DNA from: Vibrio penaeicida
Lineage (GTDB): Bacteria > Pseudomonadota > Gammaproteobacteria > Enterobacterales > Vibrionaceae
Reading direction: 5' to 3'
NCBI RefSeq assembly: GCF_002933855.1
Contig: NZ_BFAQ01000023.1
Span: 77,380 to 141,379, forward strand
Length of the DNA stretch: 64,000 nt
Part shown: in pieces, positions 10,000 to 18,441 of the stretch
Numbering within the stretch: the first letter of the stretch is position 1
Layout: each line of letters starts with the position of its first letter
Made by a program: the position numbers and the translations under genes
Notes under the pieces: generated by a model
What the model was told of the DNA's origin: nothing
The model's database searches: none
What the model saw: the letters and a program-made list of their open reading frames with translations, nothing else

Positions 10000-10332
10000 T
10001 TACGCTAACGCAACGTAAACAAAGAGAACGGTAAACGCACAGTGCAATGCCGAAATAGAATAAAGGATGAGATAAAATGGACGCTTTTGCGTTTTATGGC
10101 GAAACACTTCTCTACCAATAAGCGCACCAGGCCAGCCTCCCAACATAGCCAAACTGTGCAATGTGGCTTCTTTCACTCGTCTACTCCCTTTGATTGCTTG
10201 GCGTTTATCCCACCAGTAGAAGAACAATGTCAATAAACTCAAAAGCTGTGACACAAGTAACCAATAAATTGGGAAGTGGCTATAAAATAGAGAGATAAAC
10301 AAGAATAACCAGTAGAAGACAGACAACTTCAC
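10000..10332 (-). CDS. DUF1294 small membrane protein
   Basis: 110 residues with three or four hydrophobic helices. The family motifs are visible: YWWDKRQAIKG, followed by RRVKEATLHSLAMLGGWPGALIG and HKTQKRPFYL. In other bacteria DUF1294 is often fused to a cold-shock domain; here it stands alone. Function is unknown. It is divergent from the GFA-fold gene at 10364. Confidence 0.85.
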   Translation of the reverse strand: MKLSVFYWLFLFISLFYSHFPIYWLLVSQLLSLLTLFFYWWDKRQAIKGSRRVKEATLHSLAMLGGWPGALIGREVFRHKTQKRPFYLILYSISALHCAFTVLFVYVALA

Positions 10333-10363
10333 GGCACCTCCTCGGTTTTAAAGGGAACGTAAT

Positions 10364-10723
10364 ATGACAAATGGAACCTGCCATTGTGGCAATATCACAC
10401 TGCAAGTAAAGACACTTCCAGATACTTTAACCCAATGCAATTGCTCGCACTGCTTTAGAACCGCACCTTTATACGGCTACTACACGTCGTCTGAAGTGGA
10501 CGTTGTTGTGAGTTCCGGTGTAACCGATGGCTACGAATGGGGCGATCGAATGATCCATTTCCATCACTGCCCAATTTGTAAAGTACATACCCATTACACG
10601 GCAACAGATAAAGCAGGAATGGACCGAGTGGGCGTGAATTTCCGATTGTTTGACAGAGAAATGGTTGAATCTATTCGTGTGCGGCGTTTTGATGGGGCAG
10701 ATACGTGGAAGTTTCTAGACTGA
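10364..10723 (+). CDS. GFA/CENP-V-fold zinc-binding protein
   Basis: 119 residues of the glutathione-dependent formaldehyde-activating enzyme (GFA) fold. Zinc ligands are visible as CHCG (residues 5-8), CNCSHC (near 26-31) and HHCPICKVHTHY in the C-terminal half. Members of this fold carry out varied or unknown chemistry, so a formaldehyde role is not supported by context. The gene is alone between a divergent DUF1294 gene and a convergent FapA gene. Confidence 0.85.
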   Translation: MTNGTCHCGNITLQVKTLPDTLTQCNCSHCFRTAPLYGYYTSSEVDVVVSSGVTDGYEWGDRMIHFHHCPICKVHTHYTATDKAGMDRVGVNFRLFDREMVESIRVRRFDGADTWKFLD

Positions 10724-10743
10724 AAGTTTCTGGCTTACGAAAT

Positions 10744-12408
10744 TTAGCTCTTCATCATGGCTTCAAAGCTAATTTCGTAGTGATTGTAAGACAGTATTGA
10801 AGGGCCATGTTCACGGCGCGTGACTACTGTGTCCTCCCCAAACCTTACTGTTACGCGGGAATACACTTTGTTTTTTACGGTTATGGTGTTCGCCGAAAGC
10901 ATTTGTTCAAATTCAAGTTCAACCGCATCGAGCTTTTTCTTAGTTCGAGTCAGTAGGTCGTTGTTCTTCTCTTTTAAAGACGCGACATTATCGACCATGT
11001 CTTGGGTTCGCTCTGATTTTGGTGTTTTGGAAAGCTCCAATTCTGCCCGAACTACTTTCATGGTTTCTTCTTGAACTTTTTTATAATTCTCTTTCAATTT
11101 TTCAATACCTGCTTTGTACTTTTTATAGCGAGCACAAGCTTCCACATTCGTGACCGAATCGCCTTCAACACCTAAATTCACACAGGTAATTTTCCCACCG
11201 ACTTGGGTATTGCCTCCACTCAGCGTTCCCTGTTTGCCATTCGCATCACAGACGCTTAAATCGCCCCCACAACGAACTTCGTTTTGCAGGCTATGAATGG
11301 CAAGAGTAATGTCATCGTGAGCTTGTACTGTTGCATACTGAGCATATTTACTCGTAATGGAGCCACCTGAACGGACAACACAGGCATTCTCTTCACCTTC
11401 TGCAACTGGACGACCGATAATACCTTTGGCTGCGGTAATATCTCCGTGAGCTTGAACGTCTGCTGATTCAATAAATCCACCCACAGTGATAGAACCAGTG
11501 GCAAGCACCTTCATACCGGGTTCAATATCCCCCGTAATCACGACACAACCTTTGAATTTAATATGACCTGTCGATACATCTACCTTGCTTAAGCACAACG
11601 CGTTATCAACTTCGACGCTTGAGCCTTTTTTCATTACTGGCATTCCAGACACAGATGCCCTCAGCAAGTTAGGGTTTTTCTTGCATATGTAGGTGCCCTT
11701 CCCTTCTCGTAATAATTTGTCAGTTCCAGGTTTCGGAGGGATGGTTTTTCCGCACACTGTAAATCCAGGGGTGCCTTTGGTGGCGGGTTGACGTCGCAAA
11801 AGCTCTTCGTTTTCGGCAACCGTAATGGTTTCGCCAAGGTTACGCATATCCACACGGTGAGTAACGGTATTGACCTCTTGCGGCCTGAGTACACGGCTAT
11901 TTATATCGGGGAACAGTGAAATGAATTCAGCATCTTTTCCATCGACAGGACGCTTTCCAATGGCGACAGCCTGAGAGAATTCTTGCCCTGGTGGTACTTT
12001 ATGGCTCATCGCCAACACCTTTTTTAGAGCAAGTTTATTGATGCCTTTAGTTACATGCGCTGCAGACAGGGCTTCCACAATTTCGCTACCTCGTAGTGCT
12101 CTACCTCCTTGGGCACCTTGAACAACCATACGAGCGATCATATCGTCATCCTCGAGCTCAACCGTAACCCGCGCATTTTTTCGGTAGGCAATTTTGATAC
12201 CTTGAAACGCTTCTTTTTTCGCCTTACGGGCGGCACTCACAAAAGTTTTTACGGCACCGTCATCTAAAAAGAAAGAAGCTGCACCCAAGTTTTCGATGGC
12301 GTGATCAAGACCTAGCTCACCGAAATCAGACTCAACAGCCATATCGGAGGGCATCTGTGCTATGACACTTTGATCATCATCTGAAAGTCGGATGAACTCT
12401 TTCCACAT
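10744..12408 (-). CDS. FapA family protein (DUF342)
   Basis: 554 residues. The N-terminal half is alpha/beta (VTKGINKLALKKVL near residue 118; PATKGTPGFTVCGKTIPPKPG near 205-225 is the DUF342 hallmark). Then come glycine-rich parallel beta-helix repeats (GDIEPGMKVLATGSITVGGFIESADVQ and similar) with cysteine-containing turns, and a C-terminal coiled coil (about 425-500). In Vibrio vulnificus a FapA protein affects flagellar assembly and motility; that role is family knowledge, not shown here. It lies downstream of the chemosensory operon on the same strand, but 266 bp away with no gene between, so it may have its own promoter. Confidence 0.88.
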   Translation of the reverse strand: MWKEFIRLSDDDQSVIAQMPSDMAVESDFGELGLDHAIENLGAASFFLDDGAVKTFVSAARKAKKEAFQGIKIAYRKNARVTVELEDDDMIARMVVQGAQGGRALRGSEIVEALSAAHVTKGINKLALKKVLAMSHKVPPGQEFSQAVAIGKRPVDGKDAEFISLFPDINSRVLRPQEVNTVTHRVDMRNLGETITVAENEELLRRQPATKGTPGFTVCGKTIPPKPGTDKLLREGKGTYICKKNPNLLRASVSGMPVMKKGSSVEVDNALCLSKVDVSTGHIKFKGCVVITGDIEPGMKVLATGSITVGGFIESADVQAHGDITAAKGIIGRPVAEGEENACVVRSGGSITSKYAQYATVQAHDDITLAIHSLQNEVRCGGDLSVCDANGKQGTLSGGNTQVGGKITCVNLGVEGDSVTNVEACARYKKYKAGIEKLKENYKKVQEETMKVVRAELELSKTPKSERTQDMVDNVASLKEKNNDLLTRTKKKLDAVELEFEQMLSANTITVKNKVYSRVTVRFGEDTVVTRREHGPSILSYNHYEISFEAMMKS

Positions 12409-12674
12409 AGTCCGTTACTCAAAAATAAGACTCCATTTCTGGAATGAGTGTAACGAATTTGCCCAGAGAGTTAACAAAAAGATGCGCGTTTTCCGGCTGT
12501 GGTCACTAATACAAGCACATCAACCTCACCACAATGTCGGAATTTAACAATAAGCTCACAACATTATTAATCTCTAAATGTTAATTGTTCAAATTACAGT
12601 TACATGTTCAGTAAAGAAGGTGAATAGAGCGGACATTCGCCTATTACATCAATCAAAACAATTACATCATAAGC

Positions 12675-14357
12675 TCATATGAAATACTGGTCATGATTAA
12701 ATTGATACACCGCTTTCACTTTTTTACCACAGTTGGAGTATTCGAGTGATTCACATAACTCTGAAACCAAAACAATTCCTCTACCGTAGCTGTCTTCATC
12801 AGAAACCATATTTAGATTTTGATAATTAAAACCTTCACCAGTATGCTCAATTGTCATACTCAACTGATTGATCTCAGGCAAGTATTCAAGATCCAGCGTT
12901 AACATGGCATCCTCATTAAGATCTTGCAGTCTTTCTTCTCGCAATTGGTAATACGTGAAAAAACCTTCCTCATCTCTTTTTAGTTTTGAGTCCAATCCAA
13001 GTAGCCCATGCTCAATAGCATTCGCGAACAGCTCAGATAATACCGAACACACTAAATCAAGATTAGGGCCGCCACTCACTATGCCAGAGATATAATGACG
13101 AACTTCTGCCATTACGGTCACACCACTGAGCACGTCTTTCGGGAAGTTTAACCGAGTATTCAATGGCACCTTTCCAACAAATGGCAACTCCGCATCAGGA
13201 GCTTGTCCAGCTTCATTATGAATGGGGAACGTCATAGTGAGGATGGACAGATCATCATCCTTACTTTTGTTAGAAAAGACGTTTACTGCTTCATATAAAG
13301 AAGGGATTATTGCGACGGGTTCACATTCATTCAGTACATGTTTGAGCCTATCTTCACCAAATTGCTCACCTGACGGATTAGCCGCTTCGGTCACACCATC
13401 GGTATAACATACTATTTGCTGCCCTGGCTCTAGGCGAAGGTGCACGAGATTGGTTTCAAATTCTTCACCGCTCAATACGCCAAGCGGCATATGAGTGGAT
13501 GTGAGGTTATTGATGATTTTGCCAGAAGAGTCGAGAATATAGCTGTCTGGCAAACCGCCTCCCCACCAAGTGACGTCAAGCCCATTTGCACTGATTTCGA
13601 ATACATTTGCTGCAACCATCATTCCTAAGGGAAGAAAGCGCACTAAAGACGTGTTGATTTCTTCTAAAATCTCACCAAGGGACATGCCTTTGGACGCCAT
13701 TGAGAAAAAAGCTCTAGTGGCAGGAATTGTCGAAATAGCCGCAGGTAAACCATGACCTGTTGCATCAGCAATCATCACGTAAACGCCACCTTGAGGGCGA
13801 TTAGCAACAACAATCAAATCACCATTAAACACAGTAGAGGGGTTAGATATGTACTCGATACCGTCGATGTTTTTGTACATATCTTCAGCAAGATTGGTGA
13901 AAATGGATTCAGAAATGGCGTAATCGTACTTCACCTGTTCTCTGAATTTGCTCAATTCATCTCGTTGCTTACTCACTTCGCTATGCATTTTTGCAACACG
14001 ATAGTGCGCCTGCACTTTTGCAAGGAGTGTACTTCTTCCGACAGGTTTAAGGATGAAGTCATCCCCATAGAAAAGGCAACGCCCAAATGAATCACGATCA
14101 TCCAGAACGGTCAAAAAGATGATTGGCATGTGTACATCTGGGAATTCTTCACGAATCTCTTTGGCCGTCGTAAACCCATCCTTTACTGGCATCATAACGT
14201 CCATAAGGATGACATCGGGAAGGCTTTCGGCTTCTTTTAATGCCTCAACCACACCTTCACCATTCTCAAATAAAGTGATGTCTTCGGCGATACTGGTCAG
14301 CATGTAGCGAAACATTTCCCTATTGGTTTTTTGATCATCTACAATCAGCACTCTCAT
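12675..14357 (-). CDS. Response regulator with PP2C phosphatase and kinase domains (HsbR-like)
   Basis: 560 residues in three parts. A receiver domain (1-120) has the acidic pair DD at 7-8, phospho-acceptor Asp53 (ILMDVMMP) and Lys in FILKPVG. A SpoIIE/PP2C phosphatase domain (about 170-385) keeps the metal-binding signatures FNGDLIVV, IADATGHGLPAA, CYTDGVTEA and DDLSIL. A GHKL ATPase domain (about 400-560) has the N-box LSELFANAIEHGLLG and a SYGRGIVLVSELC lid. The order matches Pseudomonas HsbR, which toggles phosphorylation of the STAS protein HsbA. The neighbouring STAS gene, 21 bp upstream, is the expected partner. It is the last gene of the chemosensory operon; phosphotransfer from CheA is possible but unproven. 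Confidence 0.88.
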   Translation of the reverse strand: MRVLIVDDQKTNREMFRYMLTSIAEDITLFENGEGVVEALKEAESLPDVILMDVMMPVKDGFTTAKEIREEFPDVHMPIIFLTVLDDRDSFGRCLFYGDDFILKPVGRSTLLAKVQAHYRVAKMHSEVSKQRDELSKFREQVKYDYAISESIFTNLAEDMYKNIDGIEYISNPSTVFNGDLIVVANRPQGGVYVMIADATGHGLPAAISTIPATRAFFSMASKGMSLGEILEEINTSLVRFLPLGMMVAANVFEISANGLDVTWWGGGLPDSYILDSSGKIINNLTSTHMPLGVLSGEEFETNLVHLRLEPGQQIVCYTDGVTEAANPSGEQFGEDRLKHVLNECEPVAIIPSLYEAVNVFSNKSKDDDLSILTMTFPIHNEAGQAPDAELPFVGKVPLNTRLNFPKDVLSGVTVMAEVRHYISGIVSGGPNLDLVCSVLSELFANAIEHGLLGLDSKLKRDEEGFFTYYQLREERLQDLNEDAMLTLDLEYLPEINQLSMTIEHTGEGFNYQNLNMVSDEDSYGRGIVLVSELCESLEYSNCGKKVKAVYQFNHDQYFI

Positions 14358-14378
14358 AACCTAGCCCTCCTGAATTCG

Positions 14379-14678
14379 TTATTCGATTGAAAATTTCTTA
14401 TCAAATCTCGATATCAACAGAATTTTTTTCACTTGAGGCATGCTGTTAGTGATGACGATATCACCATCTTGCTGTTGTAAGAATTTATGCATATTGAGTA
14501 GCATTCCTAAACCGGCGCTGTCGATATAATCTACTTTTCGAAAGTCGACCACGAAGCGATACCCTTTTTGTTCGCTGTAACTTTGGCGAAATTCGTGAAC
14601 CAAATTAAACCCAAATGCCCCTTCAACCGAAATGACGACGCGTCTTTGGTTGTTATCTATTTCAGCGGATACTGACAT
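14379..14678 (-). CDS. STAS-domain anti-sigma-factor antagonist (HsbA-like)
   Basis: 99 residues, a single STAS domain with the phosphorylatable serine intact (Ser54 in YIDSAGLGMLL). Such proteins are phosphorylated by GHKL kinases and dephosphorylated by PP2C enzymes, and bind a target only in one state. Its upstream and downstream neighbours are 11 and 21 bp away on the same strand; the downstream one carries both a phosphatase and a kinase domain, so a self-contained partner switch is likely. Confidence 0.9.
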   Translation of the reverse strand: MSVSAEIDNNQRRVVISVEGAFGFNLVHEFRQSYSEQKGYRFVVDFRKVDYIDSAGLGMLLNMHKFLQQQDGDIVITNSMPQVKKILLISRFDKKFSIE

Positions 14679-14689
14679 AGTTCTTCTCC

Positions 14690-15859
14690 CTAGAATAATT
14701 CAACTTCACCTTCATCAATACCGGATTGCTGTGCTGCTGCTTCTCCGCGGTTCTGAGCATGACCCATTAGCTCCTCAATACCTTGTATCAAATCTGAAAG
14801 CTCTATTTCTCGCCTATTAAACTTGCCCATTAGAACCGTCATATCTTCCAGAGCATGAGCACTGCGCTCTGCATGTTGACCTTGCTGGGCAACGATATCG
14901 GCAAATTGCAGAGCTCGAATACCATTACTCACCTGCTCTGAGAGCTCAGTTCCCATTGCTCGCAATTTGTCGATTTCTTCCTTAATTTCAACGTTAACCT
15001 GCTGCACCCCTTGCAACATATCTTCTACTTGATCTTTAGAGTCGATCGCAACAGTCATATCAATTGAGGCGATCTCTCCAACGGTTTCATTTGCTTCATT
15101 TATCGTACCTTGGGCGATCGTGATTTCTTTCTGTATCTGTCCATTCAAATCTTCTGCTTTAAGAGACAAATTCCTTACCTCTTGCGCAACTACGGCAAAT
15201 CCTCGCCCAGCATCACCTGCTCGTGCGGCTTCAATGGCTGCATTCAATGCCAACAAATTGGTTTGCTCTGATAACCCTTGAACCTGATCCAATAGGCGAA
15301 ATACGTTATCCAGTTTTGATGACATGTCGTGAATGCTGTGTACAGCGGTGATGCTTTTTTCAGAAACACTGACAAGAATTTCGATATATTGAGCAAATAT
15401 TTTTTCTGTTTTAGGGAGTACCTGAGTCAGGCTGTATTTGCTGTCTTGATTGGCTAGAAGGTTATTCACTAAGGTCTCTGACACGAGGCTCTGACGCTGC
15501 GAGACTTCTTGTAAACCGAAGAAACTATCATTGAGTGTTACGACAGATTCATCTATCACTCCACGCTGCTTATCTAAGCTTTCTTTTATGTGTGGGAGCT
15601 CTTCTTCCATCAAATGCTTAATTTCATCAAGCTGAACTCGTCGGTCCGAAATTGGTTCAACGCTGATTTCTGACTCCGCATCCAATGACTTGGGTTCTTT
15701 TTGTGGCGACTTAATCAGCACCCAAGGTGTGGCTGCGATCAATACAGACAATGCGACCACCCACATTGAAGATACTTCCATTGCAACGAAACTGAGCCCC
15801 AACACCTGCAAGCCTAATATTAGCCACCACTTCGTCACGAAATTTGTTATTTTTTGCAT
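14690..15859 (-). CDS. Membrane-anchored short receptor-like protein (MCP signalling tip)
   Basis: 389 residues. Two closely spaced hydrophobic helices (about 10-28 and 30-47) leave almost no periplasmic part. The rest is alpha-helical with a conserved chemoreceptor hairpin tip ([37 protein letters not shown] region, about residues 190-230). There is no HAMP or PAS domain and no obvious second methylation helix of full length. The tail ends GEVELF, resembling the ends of CheD and the main receptor of this operon. It sits between cheB and the STAS gene. It may join the array as an adaptor or anchor rather than sense a ligand. Confidence 0.8.
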   Translation of the reverse strand: MQKITNFVTKWWLILGLQVLGLSFVAMEVSSMWVVALSVLIAATPWVLIKSPQKEPKSLDAESEISVEPISDRRVQLDEIKHLMEEELPHIKESLDKQRGVIDESVVTLNDSFFGLQEVSQRQSLVSETLVNNLLANQDSKYSLTQVLPKTEKIFAQYIEILVSVSEKSITAVHSIHDMSSKLDNVFRLLDQVQGLSEQTNLLALNAAIEAARAGDAGRGFAVVAQEVRNLSLKAEDLNGQIQKEITIAQGTINEANETVGEIASIDMTVAIDSKDQVEDMLQGVQQVNVEIKEEIDKLRAMGTELSEQVSNGIRALQFADIVAQQGQHAERSAHALEDMTVLMGKFNRREIELSDLIQGIEELMGHAQNRGEAAAQQSGIDEGEVELF

Positions 15860-15888
15860 TGTTATAGACCCCTTAAATTCAGAAGTAT

Positions 15889-16932
15889 TTAGGTAGAAAA
15901 CAACGTGTCACATATCAGTTTTGGGATTTTATTCAGTGACACTACTTTTTCTACCGCGCCTACTTCTACCGCGACACGCGGCATTCCCCATACCACAGAG
16001 GACTGCTCATCCTGTGCTATCGTAAATGCACCTGCATTGTTCATATTCAGCATTCCTGCTGCTCCATCTTGTCCCATTCCCGTAAGAATCACGCCGATGG
16101 CTCTGTCTTTTAGTGTTTCCGCTATAGCATCAAACATGACGTCAACTGACGGTTTGTGACGATTAACGGGTGGTCGGTCATCCAGTTCGCAATACAAGCA
16201 TCCGCCTCTCTTCACGATCACCATGTGCTGATCACCTGGCGCAACATACGCACAACCGTTAACAAGCGGGGCTGAGTCCACAGCAAGATCGCGCACCGTC
16301 ATTTCACTCGCGGCATCAAGCCGCTTGGCAAACGAGGGAGTAAATAACGCACTGATATGCTGGGTGATCACAATAGGAGGCAAGTTTGATGGCAAGGACG
16401 AAAGCACCGAGCGTAAGGCTTCAGTCCCTCCTGTCGAGGCACCAATGGCAATCAAGTCGAACTGTTTACTTTTGCGTTTAACTTTTTGTTGTTTTTCAGC
16501 CTGGTGACCATTGTGCTGCTGCTTTACATTCGCCCCAGCAGCCATTTTGACTTTGGCATTAACCATTTGTTTGTAATGGATCATCTCTGCCGTGTTTTCT
16601 ACAGCAGGTTTCGGGAAGTAATCGACAGCCCCTATTTCCAGCGCTTCGAGAGTGATGTCTGCGCCATGCTGAGTCAGAGTAGAAATCATCACTACGGGCA
16701 TGGGCCTTAAGCGCATCAGATTTTTAAGAAATTGCACGCCGTTCATCTTCGGCATTTCGATATCTAGGGTTAACACGTCAGGGTTGTGCTGCTTGATAAG
16801 ATCTCGAGCTTCATAAGGATTTTCTGCTGTAGCCACGACAGTCAACTGAGGATCGGATTCAATGATCTCCGTTAGCATCGCTCTGAATACTGGGGAGTCA
16901 TCAACGATCATTACTTTTAGTTTTTTATTCAT
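15889..16932 (-). CDS. cheB: Chemotaxis methylesterase/deamidase CheB
   Basis: 347 residues from the ATG at 16932 (a TTG one codon upstream is also possible). A receiver domain carries Asp57 in [12 protein letters not shown]; after a polar linker (about 130-155) comes the CheB catalytic domain with the Ser in [10 protein letters not shown], His in ITQHIS and Asp in GMGQDGAAG. It removes receptor methyl groups when phosphorylated by CheA. The start overlaps the cheD stop as TGATG, showing translational coupling. Confidence 0.96.
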   Translation of the reverse strand: MNKKLKVMIVDDSPVFRAMLTEIIESDPQLTVVATAENPYEARDLIKQHNPDVLTLDIEMPKMNGVQFLKNLMRLRPMPVVMISTLTQHGADITLEALEIGAVDYFPKPAVENTAEMIHYKQMVNAKVKMAAGANVKQQHNGHQAEKQQKVKRKSKQFDLIAIGASTGGTEALRSVLSSLPSNLPPIVITQHISALFTPSFAKRLDAASEMTVRDLAVDSAPLVNGCAYVAPGDQHMVIVKRGGCLYCELDDRPPVNRHKPSVDVMFDAIAETLKDRAIGVILTGMGQDGAAGMLNMNNAGAFTIAQDEQSSVVWGMPRVAVEVGAVEKVVSLNKIPKLICDTLFST

Positions 16933-17573
16933 CAAAATAGCTCCGCATCATTATCGTGAGAACGATGACTCTCTATATCCAGCTCTTTGGCGTATTTCGC
17001 TTCATTTCGTTTCACCTTATCAACTTCAGAAAGTCGGATGCGTTTCACCCAAGCCTGACCACTCAGCGGATCAAACATCACTTTTCTAGGGATCATCCCC
17101 CCTAAATCTTGCGCCTCAATCTCGAACTTTTCTTCGTGAGCGTAATTCAGAGCAAATTCAATGTTCTTATCACCAATGAGTACGTTCTTTCCCATCAATT
17201 GCGCACCACCAAACAATTTCAGTCGAATCCTTTCTCGCACGGCCCCACCGGCAAGCAATTGGTTTATCAACATTTCCATAGCGTTGTTGCCATACCTAGA
17301 AGCCGTCGAAACAATTTCGGTTGGGTGCCAGTTCTCTATTTCAGCGTTACTGTCGAAAGGCAATAAGAAATGGTTCATTCCCCCAATATAGGCTTGGGGA
17401 TCCCACATACACGCGGCAATGCAAGAACCTAACCCTGTGCAAATCACTTCAGGCTCGCGGCTGGTATATACTCCTCCGGGCATCACTTTCACCATCTGCA
17501 CTTTCTTTTGTTGGTGATAAAAGCGGCTGAATTGTGACGTTTGGATAGGTAAATTCGCCTGCAGTCCTTTCAT
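16932..17573 (-). CDS. cheD: Chemoreceptor glutamine deamidase CheD
   Basis: I choose the ATG at 17573 (213 residues), seven bases after the cheR stop; a longer frame would run into cheR. CheD motifs are present: [28 protein letters not shown] with the catalytic Cys in [13 protein letters not shown] with the His, [14 protein letters not shown], and LFGGAQLM. It deamidates glutamine side chains at receptor methylation sites. The tail ends NDAELF, like the receptor tails of this operon. Confidence 0.95.
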   Translation of the reverse strand: MKGLQANLPIQTSQFSRFYHQQKKVQMVKVMPGGVYTSREPEVICTGLGSCIAACMWDPQAYIGGMNHFLLPFDSNAEIENWHPTEIVSTASRYGNNAMEMLINQLLAGGAVRERIRLKLFGGAQLMGKNVLIGDKNIEFALNYAHEEKFEIEAQDLGGMIPRKVMFDPLSGQAWVKRIRLSEVDKVKRNEAKYAKELDIESHRSHDNDAELF

Positions 17574-17580
17574 TCTTGCC

Positions 17581-18441
17581 TCACTGTTTAACGTAAATGG
17601 TGTGTCCGAGGTGACGGAATATGTCAGTACAATTTCCAACACTCTCTGAGTGACCGATAAACAACACACCATCGTCGGCAAGAAGTTCGTAAAATCTTCG
17701 AATGAGTGTCTCTTGCGTTGGCTTATCAAAATAAATCATGACGTTGCGACAAGAGATAACATCAAATTGCTGATCCATGGGCCAATCAGCTAATAAGTTG
17801 AGCTGGTTAAAAGTAAGATGTTGCTGTAACTGACGTTTTATTTTTATTTTTCCGGCCATTTGGCCTTTTCCCTTTACGAACGCCCCTTTCAAGTATTCGC
17901 TGGGTATACTTTCTATTGCTTCTTCGCTGTAAACACCTTGCTTTGCTCGGGCTAATACATTGGTGTCTAAGTCGGTTGCAAGCATTCGCACATCTCTTAT
18001 CCGGTCGAATACTTGCGCTTTTTTTAACATTGCAAGATAACTGTAGGGTTCTTCTCCAGTTGAACACCCTGCCGACCAAAACCTAAGCTGGTTTCTTCCT
18101 TCATTGAACCACTTTGGAATCATGACGCCTTCTAGATATTCAAAATGATGAAACTCGCGGAAAAAGTGGGTTTTATTGGTGGTCAGGTTATTAATAAAAT
18201 TTACTTTTTCGGCATCACTTGTTTCTAACAATTCCCGATATTCAGAAAAGCGCTTAAGACCATGTTCTCGTAAGATACGGCTGATACGACCGTAAACCAT
18301 GGCCTTCTTTTTATCCGACAAAAATATTCCGACACTTTTGTGGACAAAATATTGTATGTATTTGAAGTCCTGTTCTGTTAGTTCAAACTCTCTACCAGCC
18401 AGTGGACTCTCAGCCTCTGCTCGGCTTAGAACTCTTCCCAT
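17581..18441 (-). CDS. cheR: Chemoreceptor methyltransferase CheR
   Basis: 286 residues. An N-terminal helical domain (about 15-85) includes [28 protein letters not shown], followed by the SAM-binding domain with [50 protein letters not shown], and [14 protein letters not shown]. It methylates receptor glutamates. Its start overlaps the receptor gene end by 16 bp. A pentapeptide-type tail on the receptor (WEEF) suggests CheR docks there, as reported for the Aer2/CheR2 pair of Pseudomonas aeruginosa. Confidence 0.96.
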   Translation of the reverse strand: MGRVLSRAEAESPLAGREFELTEQDFKYIQYFVHKSVGIFLSDKKKAMVYGRISRILREHGLKRFSEYRELLETSDAEKVNFINNLTTNKTHFFREFHHFEYLEGVMIPKWFNEGRNQLRFWSAGCSTGEEPYSYLAMLKKAQVFDRIRDVRMLATDLDTNVLARAKQGVYSEEAIESIPSEYLKGAFVKGKGQMAGKIKIKRQLQQHLTFNQLNLLADWPMDQQFDVISCRNVMIYFDKPTQETLIRRFYELLADDGVLFIGHSESVGNCTDIFRHLGHTIYVKQ

